Notes under the pieces: generated by a model
Seen by the model: only the letters and a program-made list of their open reading frames with translations
The model's database searches: none
Told to the model about the DNA's origin: nothing
Shown here: positions 34,593-44,618 of the stretch, in pieces
Numbering within the stretch: position 1 is the first letter of the stretch
Layout of the letters: the number at the start of each line of letters is the position of its first letter
Made by a program: the position numbers and the translations under genes
From: Ignavibacteriaceae bacterium
GTDB lineage: Bacteria; Bacteroidota; Ignavibacteria; Ignavibacteriales; Ignavibacteriaceae
Reading direction: 5' to 3'
Assembly (NCBI GenBank): GCA_023229425.1
Contig: JALNZG010000014.1
Coordinates: forward strand, 1-64,000
Length of the DNA stretch: 64,000 nucleotides

Positions 34593-36002
34593 TTATTCAG
34601 CTACCGGTTTTATACCGATTCGTTCTAGTTTCCCCCACTTCATTTCGAATCCTAAAAATTCTTCTACAGTGGACATTGCTTTACATATATCGATTGTTAA
34701 AACAAAAAACATCCGGTAAACAATAGCATAGGGGATTAATCTAATTTCTTCTTTTTCAACTGCAATACAATAAAGAGCGGTTGACATATCTAATAACGCC
34801 AAACCAGCCCACCAAAAAAAGATTAAGCTTGAAAAACCATAAAATAAAGCTGCAAAAATAAAAAAGAGATTAGAAAAAATATTCATTGTCGGCCATATCA
34901 AAGCTTCGTAAACCATCGTCCAAAGGACAAAGGTAACACTAATATTGATGGTTGGGTTCACTAATAATTTTTTGTGCTTACGGATAGATTGAAGAATTCC
35001 GCGAGTCCATCTATAACGTTGTTTCAATAACTGATGAAGTTTTTCCGGCGCTTCCGTGTATGAAATTGCACGCGGTTCATAGAAAATTTTCCAACCGTGA
35101 GAAAGGATTTTTAAGGTTAAGTCTGCGTCTTCAGCAAAAGTATCGCTTGAGTAATATCCTGCATCTTCAACGGCTTTTCTTCTAAATAATCCGATAGGAC
35201 CGGGAATGATATTTACAAGGCGCATAAAACTTTGTGCTGCGCGCGCCATATTCAAACCTTCGATATATTCCAGGGATTGGAGATCCGTAAAGAATTTTCT
35301 TCTGTTCTGAACTTTTACATTTCCGGCTACAGCACCTATTGAAGGATCTATAAAATGACGTACTGCCGCTCTAATACAATCCTCGGATAATTGTGAGTCT
35401 CCATCCATACAAAGAACTATTTCTGCTTTTGAAAAACTAATTCCTGCATTTAAGGCTTTTGCTTTGCCGCCGTTTGGTTTATTAATTACCGATACTTTAA
35501 CATCTCCATACTTCCCTTTTTTGTATCCGACCATTTGTTTTGCCACGTCATAAGTGTCATCGGTTGAGCCATCGTTAACTACTATTATTTCATAGTTTGA
35601 ATAATCCAAATTCAGTAATGAATTAACTGATTGCTGAATGACCTTTCCTTCATTATAAACCGGAACTATAATAGAGACGAATGGATAGAAACCTTCCTTC
35701 CTATTAAAAGTATAATTGTTAATGTAAAGGTAAGCCATTACCAAAATTGTAAAATATCTAAAAAGCAATACGATAAGAAAAATAAAAAGGGAAACTAAAG
35801 TTGCATATTCTAAAAGAGAACCGAATGATAATATTGTATGAGGAAGAGTAAAATAAATTAGTACTATCAATGCCAGAGAAACAAATCCGTGCTTGAAAAT
35901 CCTTTTGACTAACAACCTGCCTCTGTCTTCCTTGAACGCTTTGGAAGTTTGAGTGTTCGTTAAGGTTATTGAAGTCTTTCTAATATTTTGTTTTAAATTC
36001 AT
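34593..36002 (-). CDS. Processive family 2 glycosyltransferase (PgaC/IcaA-like)
   Basis: The 469-aa integral membrane synthase has two N-terminal helices (about 35-85), a cytoplasmic GT2 domain and about three C-terminal helices (355-430). Motifs: IIVPVYNEGKVI, VNDGSTDDTYDV (first Asp), CMDGDSQL (DxD), FAEDADLTLKIL (catalytic base) and LKQRYRWTRGIL (QxxRW). This is the pattern of poly-beta-1,6-GlcNAc and related synthases; no PilZ domain is present. A 148-bp gap separates it from the exporter gene, so a second promoter may lie there. Confidence 0.9.
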   Translation of the reverse strand: MNLKQNIRKTSITLTNTQTSKAFKEDRGRLLVKRIFKHGFVSLALIVLIYFTLPHTILSFGSLLEYATLVSLFIFLIVLLFRYFTILVMAYLYINNYTFNRKEGFYPFVSIIVPVYNEGKVIQQSVNSLLNLDYSNYEIIVVNDGSTDDTYDVAKQMVGYKKGKYGDVKVSVINKPNGGKAKALNAGISFSKAEIVLCMDGDSQLSEDCIRAAVRHFIDPSIGAVAGNVKVQNRRKFFTDLQSLEYIEGLNMARAAQSFMRLVNIIPGPIGLFRRKAVEDAGYYSSDTFAEDADLTLKILSHGWKIFYEPRAISYTEAPEKLHQLLKQRYRWTRGILQSIRKHKKLLVNPTINISVTFVLWTMVYEALIWPTMNIFSNLFFIFAALFYGFSSLIFFWWAGLALLDMSTALYCIAVEKEEIRLIPYAIVYRMFFVLTIDICKAMSTVEEFLGFEMKWGKLERIGIKPVAE

Positions 36003-36149
36003 TTAAGTAATTCTTTATGTGTTAAGAAGTTGACCAACTCTTATGCCATAAACAAAGTACTATTTTTTGATTAAAAATGCAGATTTTATATTTGGGGAGT
36101 GTTTCAAATTAAGATACATTAAAATAAATGTATCAAAACTTTACAATTT

Positions 36150-39056
36150 TCAGAAGCTCCAGTAGGCTGAAAGCGAAGCAGATACCGAATTATAGCTATA
36201 ATCGTATCTAAAAGTGCTGCCAAAACCTAATCTTCCGTTTATAACTAACCGAGAAATGGGGTTGTAGCTACCAGAAAAATAAAGTTCTCTTAACATCGAA
36301 TCCCCTAAAGGTATGTAGCCCAGTCTACCACCTATTGAAACCATAAAATCTTCTGATTTTTCTACAATTATGTCAGTCCATAAACTGTGTGATTCAAAGT
36401 TTTGGGGTGCATAATACATTGGAGTGAATGTTCCTGATAAATAAGGAATAAAATGATACTGAGCATAGTAGTATTCGTATCCGAAATAAACTTGATCATA
36501 GAACTTTTTCCCAATGCGCATTTGCAAGTCATTCCCTTTGTTCCCGTCAGAAAGAGTGATATAACCGTAATACCCCGATAATCTTAGATGAGTCTTTGAC
36601 TCATATTGTCCGTTAAACTTAAATACTTTAGCATTGAACCTGTTATTCACTAAATAATTGGAGAACATTGCTAATGCGGCATCTGTATCTTCAAAAGTAA
36701 AAGATGCCGAATAAACATCCTTTTTTTCAAAACGGATGAAAAAATCAGATACTGGACCTTTTCTTCTAACTCCGGAATTTAAATTGTAACTTCCAAAACC
36801 GGCTCCGGCTAACAAATTTCCTGTAATTCTAAAATACAAACTCCATTTGAAAGTTGTTAGATATGCAGTCGCTGTAGGTGAAGTAAAATTAGTCCTTTGT
36901 AAACCTATACTACCGGAAAGATAATTTGTTAATCCTAACTCAACACGACCACCAAAAGTTTTCACATCCAGATTTTGATTATCTTTGTAAAAGAAAGCAT
37001 AAGGCGAAAGTCCAACATAATTAGGAAAAGTAGCAAAGAAAGAATTTAGACCTGTTGGAGGAAGCCAGCCTAATCTTTGAGTTAATAATGCAATTTGCGT
37101 TGAATCCTTCGTTGAGTCTAACAATGCTTCATATGTATCTTCAGCTTCTGAATACATCCTATTTTTGGCATAAGAATCTCCGAGAAGAATTTTTACATCA
37201 ACATTCACGGGTTGTTCGCTTGATAACTTTTTAAATTCATTTAGGGCATTTAAGGAATCACCGCTATAGTAGTATGCATTCGCTCTTGCTAAAGCAACAT
37301 CAAAATCATAATTTTGATTGAGCAACTGATCATAAATTGAAATTGCAGTAGAATAATTTTTTGCGCATGATTGTACATCAGCAAATTCCTTTTGATAAAC
37401 ATTTGCATTCTCAGTCTTTGAAAGAAATTCTTCATATTTTGGTAACGCTTCTTCGCATTTTCCTTCATAATAGAGGTTTCTTCCGTCATTCAAAACTCCA
37501 AAAAGCCGATCTTGTTCTGCCCGCATTTTTTGAAATTCTATGCTTGTCATAAGTTGAGCAACAGCTTCACTGGTTGAATCAATTCCAAAAGCTGTGTTTG
37601 CATATTGTTCTGATTTTGGAAAATCCCTTTTTTGAAGATATAATGCGCCCAATCCCAACAAAGCTTCCATACTATTTGGATTTTTGCCTAAGTAGTTATT
37701 AAGATACCCTTCAGCCACATCCAAATCCTTTTGGGTCCAAACACTTAGTTGTCCTCTAAGTAATTGATATTCGAGATTATCTGGATTACTCTTAAGAGCC
37801 TGATCTAAATTATTATTTGCCTTTTCCCAGTCTTTATTCCAAGCCGAATATTGAGCGATTTTAAAAGTTACATCAGTATGTTCACCGGGAGCTGCTTGCA
37901 AATATTTTTCCAACGTACCAATTGCACCATCAAAATCACTTAAGTTGGCGTAGGCATCGGCTAAAAACAATGCGGCTTCTTTATTACTGGGATTCTTCTC
38001 AAATTTTTTAGTATAATCTTCTTTTCTTTGATTGAATAATTTTTCCCGTTCAACAGTAATAGCATCCCAGAGTGTTGTAAAACGTTCTGTTGTACCAAGT
38101 TTCGGCTGCATGTAAACTAACTGTTCATAAGCTTCTTCAATACGATTTACTTTTTTCAATTCGTTCACCAAAGCAAATCTTGTTTCACTATCAACCGGGT
38201 CTCGTTTCAGCATCCGGTAGTATTTATCGATAGTATATTCTTGTGGTCTTTGCTTCTCCAATTTGCGATACGTCGTATCAAAATAAGTGTAAGTATAGCC
38301 TTTATCACGAGCTAAATCGTATCCATCCATTGCCTCTTTAAAATAAGGACGAAATGATAAAGCTTTTTCAAAAGCCTCAAGAGCAATTTTTTTCTTCCCA
38401 AGCCAAAGAGTAAAATAACCATATCGGCTCCATAAGCGGTGGTCTTCAGGATATTTTGATACATAAATTTTTAAGATTTTTTCTCCTTTTTCAATATGAT
38501 TATTTCGGGCAAGAATTTCTGTATAACGGATAATTTCGTCTGCCGAGCCTTCTTCCCTTTTCAAATACTCGTCATACCATTCTTCTGCTGTTACCCACTG
38601 ACCAAGATGTTTGTAGCATTTACCAATCTCTAAATAGTTTACCGGTTTAGCAGGATTAATGGCGATTTCTCTTCTATGTCCTTCAATTTTTTGGTAAAGC
38701 TGATCATACCAGTTTTTTGTAGCTCTGGCTAAATTCTTAGCAACTTCCTGATTATTGGGAGCGATTCTTCTTGCTGCACGAAAATCATAAACAGCTTCCA
38801 TAAGTTGATCTCTCTTTTCATAAGATAGCCCGCGGAGGTTGTATCCTTCAACTTCTTGCGGATAGGCGGAGACTACTTTATTTAACAAATCAATCGCTTC
38901 GCCATATTTACCAATATTCATTTGTCTGATCGCTTCGTTTCGAATGACATCCACTTTCCCAGAGGGTCGTTCCGACTTCTTTTGAGGAAATATTATTACT
39001 GATAATACGACTAGAAAGAGAAATTTGAAAGCGATCCTTGGCATAATAGATCTCAT
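36150..39056 (-). CDS. TPR plus outer-membrane beta-barrel exporter (PgaA/BcsC-like)
   Basis: The 968-aa protein has a signal peptide (FKFLFLVVLSVIIFPQ) and many TPR units (GEAIDLLNKVVSAYPQEVEG, KIALEAFEKALSFRPYFKEA, FDGAIGTLEKYLQAAPGEHT). The C-terminal region (about 680-968) alternates aromatic and polar residues and ends in SASLSAYWSF, as in outer membrane barrels. This matches the architecture of polysaccharide export proteins PgaA and BcsC. It overlaps the ATPase gene by one base (TAATG). An internal ATG at 39044 is an alternative start. Confidence 0.82.
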   Translation of the reverse strand: MRSIMPRIAFKFLFLVVLSVIIFPQKKSERPSGKVDVIRNEAIRQMNIGKYGEAIDLLNKVVSAYPQEVEGYNLRGLSYEKRDQLMEAVYDFRAARRIAPNNQEVAKNLARATKNWYDQLYQKIEGHRREIAINPAKPVNYLEIGKCYKHLGQWVTAEEWYDEYLKREEGSADEIIRYTEILARNNHIEKGEKILKIYVSKYPEDHRLWSRYGYFTLWLGKKKIALEAFEKALSFRPYFKEAMDGYDLARDKGYTYTYFDTTYRKLEKQRPQEYTIDKYYRMLKRDPVDSETRFALVNELKKVNRIEEAYEQLVYMQPKLGTTERFTTLWDAITVEREKLFNQRKEDYTKKFEKNPSNKEAALFLADAYANLSDFDGAIGTLEKYLQAAPGEHTDVTFKIAQYSAWNKDWEKANNNLDQALKSNPDNLEYQLLRGQLSVWTQKDLDVAEGYLNNYLGKNPNSMEALLGLGALYLQKRDFPKSEQYANTAFGIDSTSEAVAQLMTSIEFQKMRAEQDRLFGVLNDGRNLYYEGKCEEALPKYEEFLSKTENANVYQKEFADVQSCAKNYSTAISIYDQLLNQNYDFDVALARANAYYYSGDSLNALNEFKKLSSEQPVNVDVKILLGDSYAKNRMYSEAEDTYEALLDSTKDSTQIALLTQRLGWLPPTGLNSFFATFPNYVGLSPYAFFYKDNQNLDVKTFGGRVELGLTNYLSGSIGLQRTNFTSPTATAYLTTFKWSLYFRITGNLLAGAGFGSYNLNSGVRRKGPVSDFFIRFEKKDVYSASFTFEDTDAALAMFSNYLVNNRFNAKVFKFNGQYESKTHLRLSGYYGYITLSDGNKGNDLQMRIGKKFYDQVYFGYEYYYAQYHFIPYLSGTFTPMYYAPQNFESHSLWTDIIVEKSEDFMVSIGGRLGYIPLGDSMLRELYFSGSYNPISRLVINGRLGFGSTFRYDYSYNSVSASLSAYWSF

Positions 39057-40321
39057 TATCGTGAAGGCTCGTCTTCTAATATTTCGTGCAGAATATATTC
39101 TGCATTCTCCACCTTATCATTTACTTGATAGGTGCATGCAAAAATATAATTCATTATTATTTCTTGAAATTTAGGATCAGAGTTTGGCAGATTACTTCTT
39201 ATTTTAGAAACCAATTGATTTAACGTCTTTTCATCAGCTTTACTCATTAAAATTAAAATTTTATTATTTACAATACAGAGTTTATCTTTTTTATCTGTTG
39301 ATAAACGAATTGCATTCTGAAGCTGATTGATCGTTAATATCTTTTGCCGTTCGGCAATCTCATCAAGCTTCATCGAAAAAAGAGTAAACGGTTGTCCGGT
39401 ACTTTTAAATAAAGCAATCTGGTTATTTAATATTAACGTAAAATCATTTATATCATATAAATTTGAAAAAGAGAATTTCTCAGGAACAAAATCAATATTT
39501 GTAAGTGGTTTATATTTTGATGACTGATTTGAAGCAGGTAATAATTCAGATTTCTCTTGCTGTAATTCAACAGTATTTACTACAGGAAATGGATTTTGAA
39601 ATTTAGGTGTTTGTTCAAAATCGAAATAAACTCCTTTATATGGTTCAATATAATAATCAGCAACAAATTGACCCTCAGTATGTCCAATATTAGGTGTAAT
39701 AGTTGCGCGTCCACCGGTGACTTTTCCCTCTTCATCTGCTTGTTTCTGCAAATAAATAACTGCAGTAGAATGCTGAACAATCCCATCAACAAGAAGTTGT
39801 GCTAACGGAGTTGCGGGTTCGGCTACAACAAAAAGACTTGTAACATTTTTATCTTCAATGGTTTCTATGGTTTGTATGAAGGTTTGTTCCAAAGTTTGTG
39901 GATTTTCAAATCCGATAAAATGAGTTAATTCATCAAATATCAATCTATTTGGCTGGTATTGATCAACGACGGTAACAATGTCATTCAGGTACTCAATTAA
40001 AAAATTATCCGGATTGCCTAACTCATAGAGGTCGGTGGGAGGTGCAACACGTACTACAATAATCAGATTTTGATTCATGTAAGACTGCAAATCAAAATCG
40101 ATAGACGCCGCATGGATCATCAAATCTTTCGGGCGCATACTTGTAAAAAATAGACAGACTTCTTTATTCTTTGCACTTTCCATAGCATATTGAAGCCCGA
40201 CTAGCGTTTTACCTGATTTGCGTTGTCCAATTAATAGATAAGTGCCTCCACGGTAGAATCCGCCCCAAGCTTTATCTACAACGCTAATACCGGTAGGTAT
40301 TAAATTTAATTTCTTTTTCAT
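39056..40321 (-). CDS. KaiC/RecA-like ATPase
   Basis: The N-terminal 240 aa form a RecA-fold KaiC-type domain: GISVVDKAWGGFYRGGTYLL, Walker A GQRKSGKT and Walker B NRLIFDELTHF, with IVQHSTAVIYL later. The C-terminal 170 aa (about 250-421) are a separate domain resembling a diguanylate-cyclase-like or sensor fold (FTLFSMKLDEIAERQKILTI, LCIVNNKILILMSKADEK) without a GGDEF motif. The start at 40321 is preferred over 40360. It heads the polysaccharide locus, which is unusual for pga-type loci. Confidence 0.78.
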   Translation of the reverse strand: MKKKLNLIPTGISVVDKAWGGFYRGGTYLLIGQRKSGKTLVGLQYAMESAKNKEVCLFFTSMRPKDLMIHAASIDFDLQSYMNQNLIIVVRVAPPTDLYELGNPDNFLIEYLNDIVTVVDQYQPNRLIFDELTHFIGFENPQTLEQTFIQTIETIEDKNVTSLFVVAEPATPLAQLLVDGIVQHSTAVIYLQKQADEEGKVTGGRATITPNIGHTEGQFVADYYIEPYKGVYFDFEQTPKFQNPFPVVNTVELQQEKSELLPASNQSSKYKPLTNIDFVPEKFSFSNLYDINDFTLILNNQIALFKSTGQPFTLFSMKLDEIAERQKILTINQLQNAIRLSTDKKDKLCIVNNKILILMSKADEKTLNQLVSKIRSNLPNSDPKFQEIIMNYIFACTYQVNDKVENAEYILHEILEDEPSR

Positions 40322-40466
40322 AGCTGTATCTCTTTTTTCATAACAAAGTGTAACAAACACTATGCCTGAATTATCTTTCGATTATCAACTATTTTTAAGG
40401 TGAAATGAATAGTGCTTTGTCTCAATCAGAGATTTACCAACCGGATTGCTTCAAAATAAAACATCA

Positions 40467-42149
40467 TTACCGAACCAACTGCCCGAACACAAAAATTGCT
40501 GTTGCATTCGAAACAATTGTAGGTTCATTAGTAATGTAGTCTGCTTTATCATCAAAGTAAAGAATATCATCAGAATTAAATTCTGAATAGGTAAAGTTAG
40601 ACCGGTGAATTTTATAATTGTCTAGGATAACTTTGGGAGCTGGTCCGGCAGACACAGCGCCAGGGAGGTAACCGTTACGAAAATGTGAAATTTGTGAATG
40701 GAAGTTTTTGCTAAAATTTTTCCCGATATTATAAATGAAAGAAATTCCCCACGGATTTTTACCCAATAAATAATCGCTCTGGAAAAATTTTAAAGTATCA
40801 TACTCAGAACTTCGGGTCAATTTTTTCCACAGAATTGCCTGGAGTGCGATACCAAGAAAAGTGTTTGTAGTTCCCCAAGAATAGACCGTTCCCTCTCCGA
40901 AAATCATTTTGTTTTTATTTGTGTTAAAAGCGATAAGATTATTTTGAAGATATTGAGCAAAACGGGTATTGTGTTCTGCAATTCTAAATTGAGCCAAAGC
41001 ATCGATATCTCCCCAACTCCACCAATAATCAGATTTTGCACTGTCTCCATAAACAAACGAATCTGTTAAATATTTTGTTTCTTTTGTTGATTTATAGAGT
41101 TCTATAGCACCAAGAGCTAGCTTTCCCCAAAAGCGGGAATCTTGATACATACCTGATTGTACAATATCAACATCAGGCACTTGATTTCTCACTTGATAAA
41201 TTTCCTTTGCGGCGGCAAGCCATTTATCAGCATTTTGTGTATCGGAAAATCTTTCCCTCCAGATTCGCGAAGCTAAAGAAAGTGTTGCCGAAACTAAACC
41301 CACCATGTTTTTACCGATTCCTGTAAATGCCGGTCTATCATATTTAAGAGAATCATTTTCCGGTAATCGCCAGCTTTCTGCATGATCTCGAGAATCTTGT
41401 ACCTGAGTAATAAATTTGTCTTTTTTATAGCATGCTCTTAAGAGCCAATCAATACCAATCCGTGCTTCTTCAAGCACATCAGGTTCATTGTTTTTATTAT
41501 GATCAAACTCAAATTTGGGCTTATTAAATTCATAACTAAAAAGAAGAAGATAGGTTGTATATGCTGTTGTGTTAAGGAATTTTACGTAATCGCCTGCATC
41601 ATGCCACCCTCCGGTTACATCAATCCCCCCTTCAACATCATCTCCAATAATTTGAGGCGAATCAAACAGATGACAAGGTTCGTGCAGAAAAGGTTTTGTA
41701 GGACCGCATCGCTGAACTTTTAGAAATAACAAAAGTGAATCGGTAATCCCCTCATAAATATTTTTTGAAATTTTAAAAGTAAAAAAATTTTTATCCTTAA
41801 TTTCTATATGATAAACACCGGCGTCTGCTATCCAGGAAAAATCAATTTGGTAATTGTATGGAAATTTTCCCCAATTACCGCGCGAAGTATCTATTTCTCC
41901 TTTATAAATTATTTTTTCATTTTTTGCATTAACAATAGAGAAGGGAGTTTTCGATAAATCAATTTTCGACATAACGATAGCCGTCTTTATATCGTTCGGC
42001 AAAAACCCAACTTGATTGGCTCTTACAACGATCTCACCGCCGGCAGCATTACAACTGAATTGGATTGATGAAAAAAAAAGAATAGTAAAACGAAGAATAT
42101 TTTTTTTGAACATAAATTGGTTAGCCTTAATGATTGATCTAGATACCAT
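40467..42149 (-). CDS. Glycoside hydrolase family 9 lipoprotein
   Basis: A signal peptide with lipobox (FFSSIQFSCNAAG) is followed by a cellulase N-terminal Ig-like domain (VVRANQVGFLPNDIKTAIVM) and a GH9 catalytic domain. Catalytic Asp residues lie in TGGWHDAGDYVKF, the RNGYLPGAVSAGPAP loop comes later, and the acid Glu is in DYITNEPTIVSNAT. Family members cleave beta-1,4 glucans, and some act on chitooligosaccharides. It is coupled to the epimerase gene by a TAATG overlap. A start at 42113, which gives a more usual signal peptide, is possible. Confidence 0.88.
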   Translation of the reverse strand: MVSRSIIKANQFMFKKNILRFTILFFSSIQFSCNAAGGEIVVRANQVGFLPNDIKTAIVMSKIDLSKTPFSIVNAKNEKIIYKGEIDTSRGNWGKFPYNYQIDFSWIADAGVYHIEIKDKNFFTFKISKNIYEGITDSLLLFLKVQRCGPTKPFLHEPCHLFDSPQIIGDDVEGGIDVTGGWHDAGDYVKFLNTTAYTTYLLLFSYEFNKPKFEFDHNKNNEPDVLEEARIGIDWLLRACYKKDKFITQVQDSRDHAESWRLPENDSLKYDRPAFTGIGKNMVGLVSATLSLASRIWRERFSDTQNADKWLAAAKEIYQVRNQVPDVDIVQSGMYQDSRFWGKLALGAIELYKSTKETKYLTDSFVYGDSAKSDYWWSWGDIDALAQFRIAEHNTRFAQYLQNNLIAFNTNKNKMIFGEGTVYSWGTTNTFLGIALQAILWKKLTRSSEYDTLKFFQSDYLLGKNPWGISFIYNIGKNFSKNFHSQISHFRNGYLPGAVSAGPAPKVILDNYKIHRSNFTYSEFNSDDILYFDDKADYITNEPTIVSNATAIFVFGQLVR

Positions 42150-43285
42150 TATAATTTAACAACGCCAATCCCTGGTTGATCGGATAACGTTACCCTTCCA
42201 TCTAAAATTTTTGTCCCGGAAAAAATGTCATTTCCAATCAACAAAGCGCCGTCAAGGTCAGCCCAATCAACCATTGGAGAGAGATGCGATGCAGCAGAAA
42301 TAGCGCAAGAAGTTTCCGTCATACATCCGAGCATGACTTTCATTCCGAATGAACGGGCAAGGAGCATCATTTTATAAGCCTCGCGCATACCGGTGCTTTT
42401 CATCAATTTAATATTGATCCCGGAGTAAACTCCTTTTGCTCTAATTACATCGGGCAACCGTTGAACTGATTCGTCACCGATAGTTGGAAGCGGAGAATGT
42501 TCTGTAAGCCACGCGTTATCATCAATATTTTCTTTCGCCATTGGTTGTTCTATGAAGAGAATATTTCTTTCTTTTAACCAATGGATCATTTCTAATGCAA
42601 TATTTTTATCTTTCCAACCTTGATTAACATCAACAGTAATGGGTTTGTCGGTAACCGAGCGAATAGTTTCAATCATTTCTTTATCCGTTTCTCTACCGAG
42701 CTTAACTTTTAGAATTTTATATTCTTCGGCTTCTTTAACTTTTTGACGAACAACTTCGGGTTTATCAATTCCAATGGTAAATGAAGTGACCGGTGTTTTA
42801 GTTTTATCAAATCCCCAAATGTTGTACCATGGCTGATTTAATAATTTGCCGATCAAGTCATGCATGGCAATATCCACCGAGGCTTTTGCCGCTAGATTCT
42901 TAATCTCAATCGCATCAACGTAATTCAAAATTTTTTCAAGTTCAAATGGATTTTCAAATTGGGCCAAATTTACTTTTAATAGAAATGCCGCTGCCGTCTC
43001 TTGAGTTTCACCGAGATACGGAGGCATAGAAGCTTCACCGTAACCGATAATTCCATCATACTCAACTTCTGTTAGCATTACGGGAGTTGTAGTGCGTGAG
43101 CTTGTTGCAATAGTAAAAACGTGTTTCAACTCTAAAGTATAAGGACGAAACCGCAATTGTAATTTTGATGATTTCATAGTGTTTGAAATTCCTTTAGAAA
43201 AAATGTTGGAGGGAAAAGATGAACCTAGAACGGTTCCTAATGCAATTCCCGATGTCTTTAAAAAATTTCTTCTGTTTTGCTGCAT
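42149..43285 (-). CDS. Exported enolase-superfamily dipeptide epimerase (Ala-Glu epimerase-like)
   Basis: The protein has a Tat-type leader (NRRNFLKTSG) and an enolase-superfamily barrel: KxK motif ILKVKLG; metal ligands in ITVDVNQGW, FIEQPMA and IGDESVQ; then INIKLMKSTG. Closest functional match by motifs is L-Ala-D/L-Glu epimerase, which acts on peptidoglycan-derived dipeptides. The start at 43285 is set by AGGA 7 nt upstream. The NlpC/P60 gene just upstream is consistent with murein peptide processing. Confidence 0.85.
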   Translation of the reverse strand: MQQNRRNFLKTSGIALGTVLGSSFPSNIFSKGISNTMKSSKLQLRFRPYTLELKHVFTIATSSRTTTPVMLTEVEYDGIIGYGEASMPPYLGETQETAAAFLLKVNLAQFENPFELEKILNYVDAIEIKNLAAKASVDIAMHDLIGKLLNQPWYNIWGFDKTKTPVTSFTIGIDKPEVVRQKVKEAEEYKILKVKLGRETDKEMIETIRSVTDKPITVDVNQGWKDKNIALEMIHWLKERNILFIEQPMAKENIDDNAWLTEHSPLPTIGDESVQRLPDVIRAKGVYSGINIKLMKSTGMREAYKMMLLARSFGMKVMLGCMTETSCAISAASHLSPMVDWADLDGALLIGNDIFSGTKILDGRVTLSDQPGIGVVKL

Positions 43286-43293
43286 GATCATTC

Positions 43294-44475
43294 CTATTTA
43301 TAAAATGGATTTGATTCGATTGACTGGATTCCATTCTGATTAAGCGAAGTAACAATTCTTTTTGCACATATAAAAGTATTTAAACGATGTTTGCTGAAAC
43401 TGTTTTTTGATCTTTCAAAGCTATTGATGCGGACTCTACCGGATGCGTGGATAAAATCATTATCACCCAAATAGATAGCAACATGAGTAATCCGTTCTTT
43501 CCGATTTGGGGTGGCAGAGAATCCGAAAAACAATAGATCTCCCGCTTGTAAATTTGAAAAATCTTTCTCCGTGTTTACTGTTTCGCCAACAAACACCTGT
43601 TGTGAAGCGTCACGCGGAATAATAATTCTGTTTTCAAAAAATACGGTTTTCGTAAATCCGCTGCAATCAAGCCCTTTAGCTGATGTTCCTCCCCACAAAT
43701 AAGGAATTCCCATAAACCTTTTTGCGGTATTAACAACATTTTCTTTTGTGCAATTACGGTTTTGCAGCCAATCAGAAAATACTTCAACTTCACTATCTTT
43801 TATAAAAGCCTTTCTCCCATCTGGAAATTCAACTTTACAAACATTATTCTCCGATGAAACGAGTTTTAATAAATTACCATAAACAAGATCGGAAACCAGG
43901 TTACTTCTTTCTTCAGTATTCTCAATTGCAGAACCATAATTTTTTGTAAATATAATTTTGTTTGAATTTTTCCAATTCTCAACTTCCTCTTTAGTTACCG
44001 GTTGAATTCCATCTCCATCAACCCAACTAATATAATTATCGGGTGTTTGAACTAAGTACCAGTCATCATTTGTTTTTTTATATATCTTCACAATTGAACC
44101 GAGAAGAGCTTGAGTCGCCATTTCAGCGGAATGCTCAGGCTTTGTACGGATATTTGCAACTGAAATATTTACTATCCCGAATATTCTTTCTCCAAGAATA
44201 TCTTCAGGTAATATTTTAATTTCATCTTTTATTTGTGAATTTACAATTCTTTTTAAAAGAAAACTTTTCGCTTCCGGTAAATTCGTCTCGCCGGTTAAAA
44301 CAAAACTTTCTGCAACTTCAGAAACAAGGACGTCAAAAATCGCTGTTCGTTTATCCGGAGCAAATGTATTTTTAGCCTCCAGAATAAGTTCTTCAATATT
44401 TTTCAAATCGGTTTGGGCATTCGTTGTTTGTAAAAAAGCTAATATAAAAATAAAGTTAGAAAGAATTCGTTTCAT
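43294..44475 (-). CDS. NlpC/P60 peptidase with SH3-like domains
   Basis: The 393-aa protein has a signal peptide (FIFILAFLQTTNAQ). Two SH3b-like modules follow (about 110-240: ANIRTKPEHSAEMATQALLG, VQTPDNYISWVDGDGIQPV) and then an NlpC/P60 cysteine peptidase (about 240-370). The catalytic set is Cys in KGLDCSGF, His in THVAIYLG and a polar/His residue in DFIHASGR. Enzymes of this type cut gamma-D-Glu-diaminoacid bonds in murein peptides. The operon with an epimerase suggests envelope turnover or recycling. Confidence 0.9.
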   Translation of the reverse strand: MKRILSNFIFILAFLQTTNAQTDLKNIEELILEAKNTFAPDKRTAIFDVLVSEVAESFVLTGETNLPEAKSFLLKRIVNSQIKDEIKILPEDILGERIFGIVNISVANIRTKPEHSAEMATQALLGSIVKIYKKTNDDWYLVQTPDNYISWVDGDGIQPVTKEEVENWKNSNKIIFTKNYGSAIENTEERSNLVSDLVYGNLLKLVSSENNVCKVEFPDGRKAFIKDSEVEVFSDWLQNRNCTKENVVNTAKRFMGIPYLWGGTSAKGLDCSGFTKTVFFENRIIIPRDASQQVFVGETVNTEKDFSNLQAGDLLFFGFSATPNRKERITHVAIYLGDNDFIHASGRVRINSFERSKNSFSKHRLNTFICAKRIVTSLNQNGIQSIESNPFYK

Positions 44476-44618
44476 TTAAAATCCATTTATAATCTTACTG
44501 AAAGATAAAAATAATTCGCTAAAAATTATCATATAATAAATTGTTAACACGTTAATTTCAGAAATATTTCTTCGTTTTCTCTATTTAAGTCTTTATATTT
44601 CACTATAAAAAAAAATAC
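44476..44618. promoter_or_regulatory. Divergent promoter region
   Basis: An AT-rich gap of 143 bp separates the minus-strand peptidase operon from the plus-strand adenylation operon. I could not place -33/-7 elements with certainty. Confidence 0.35.
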
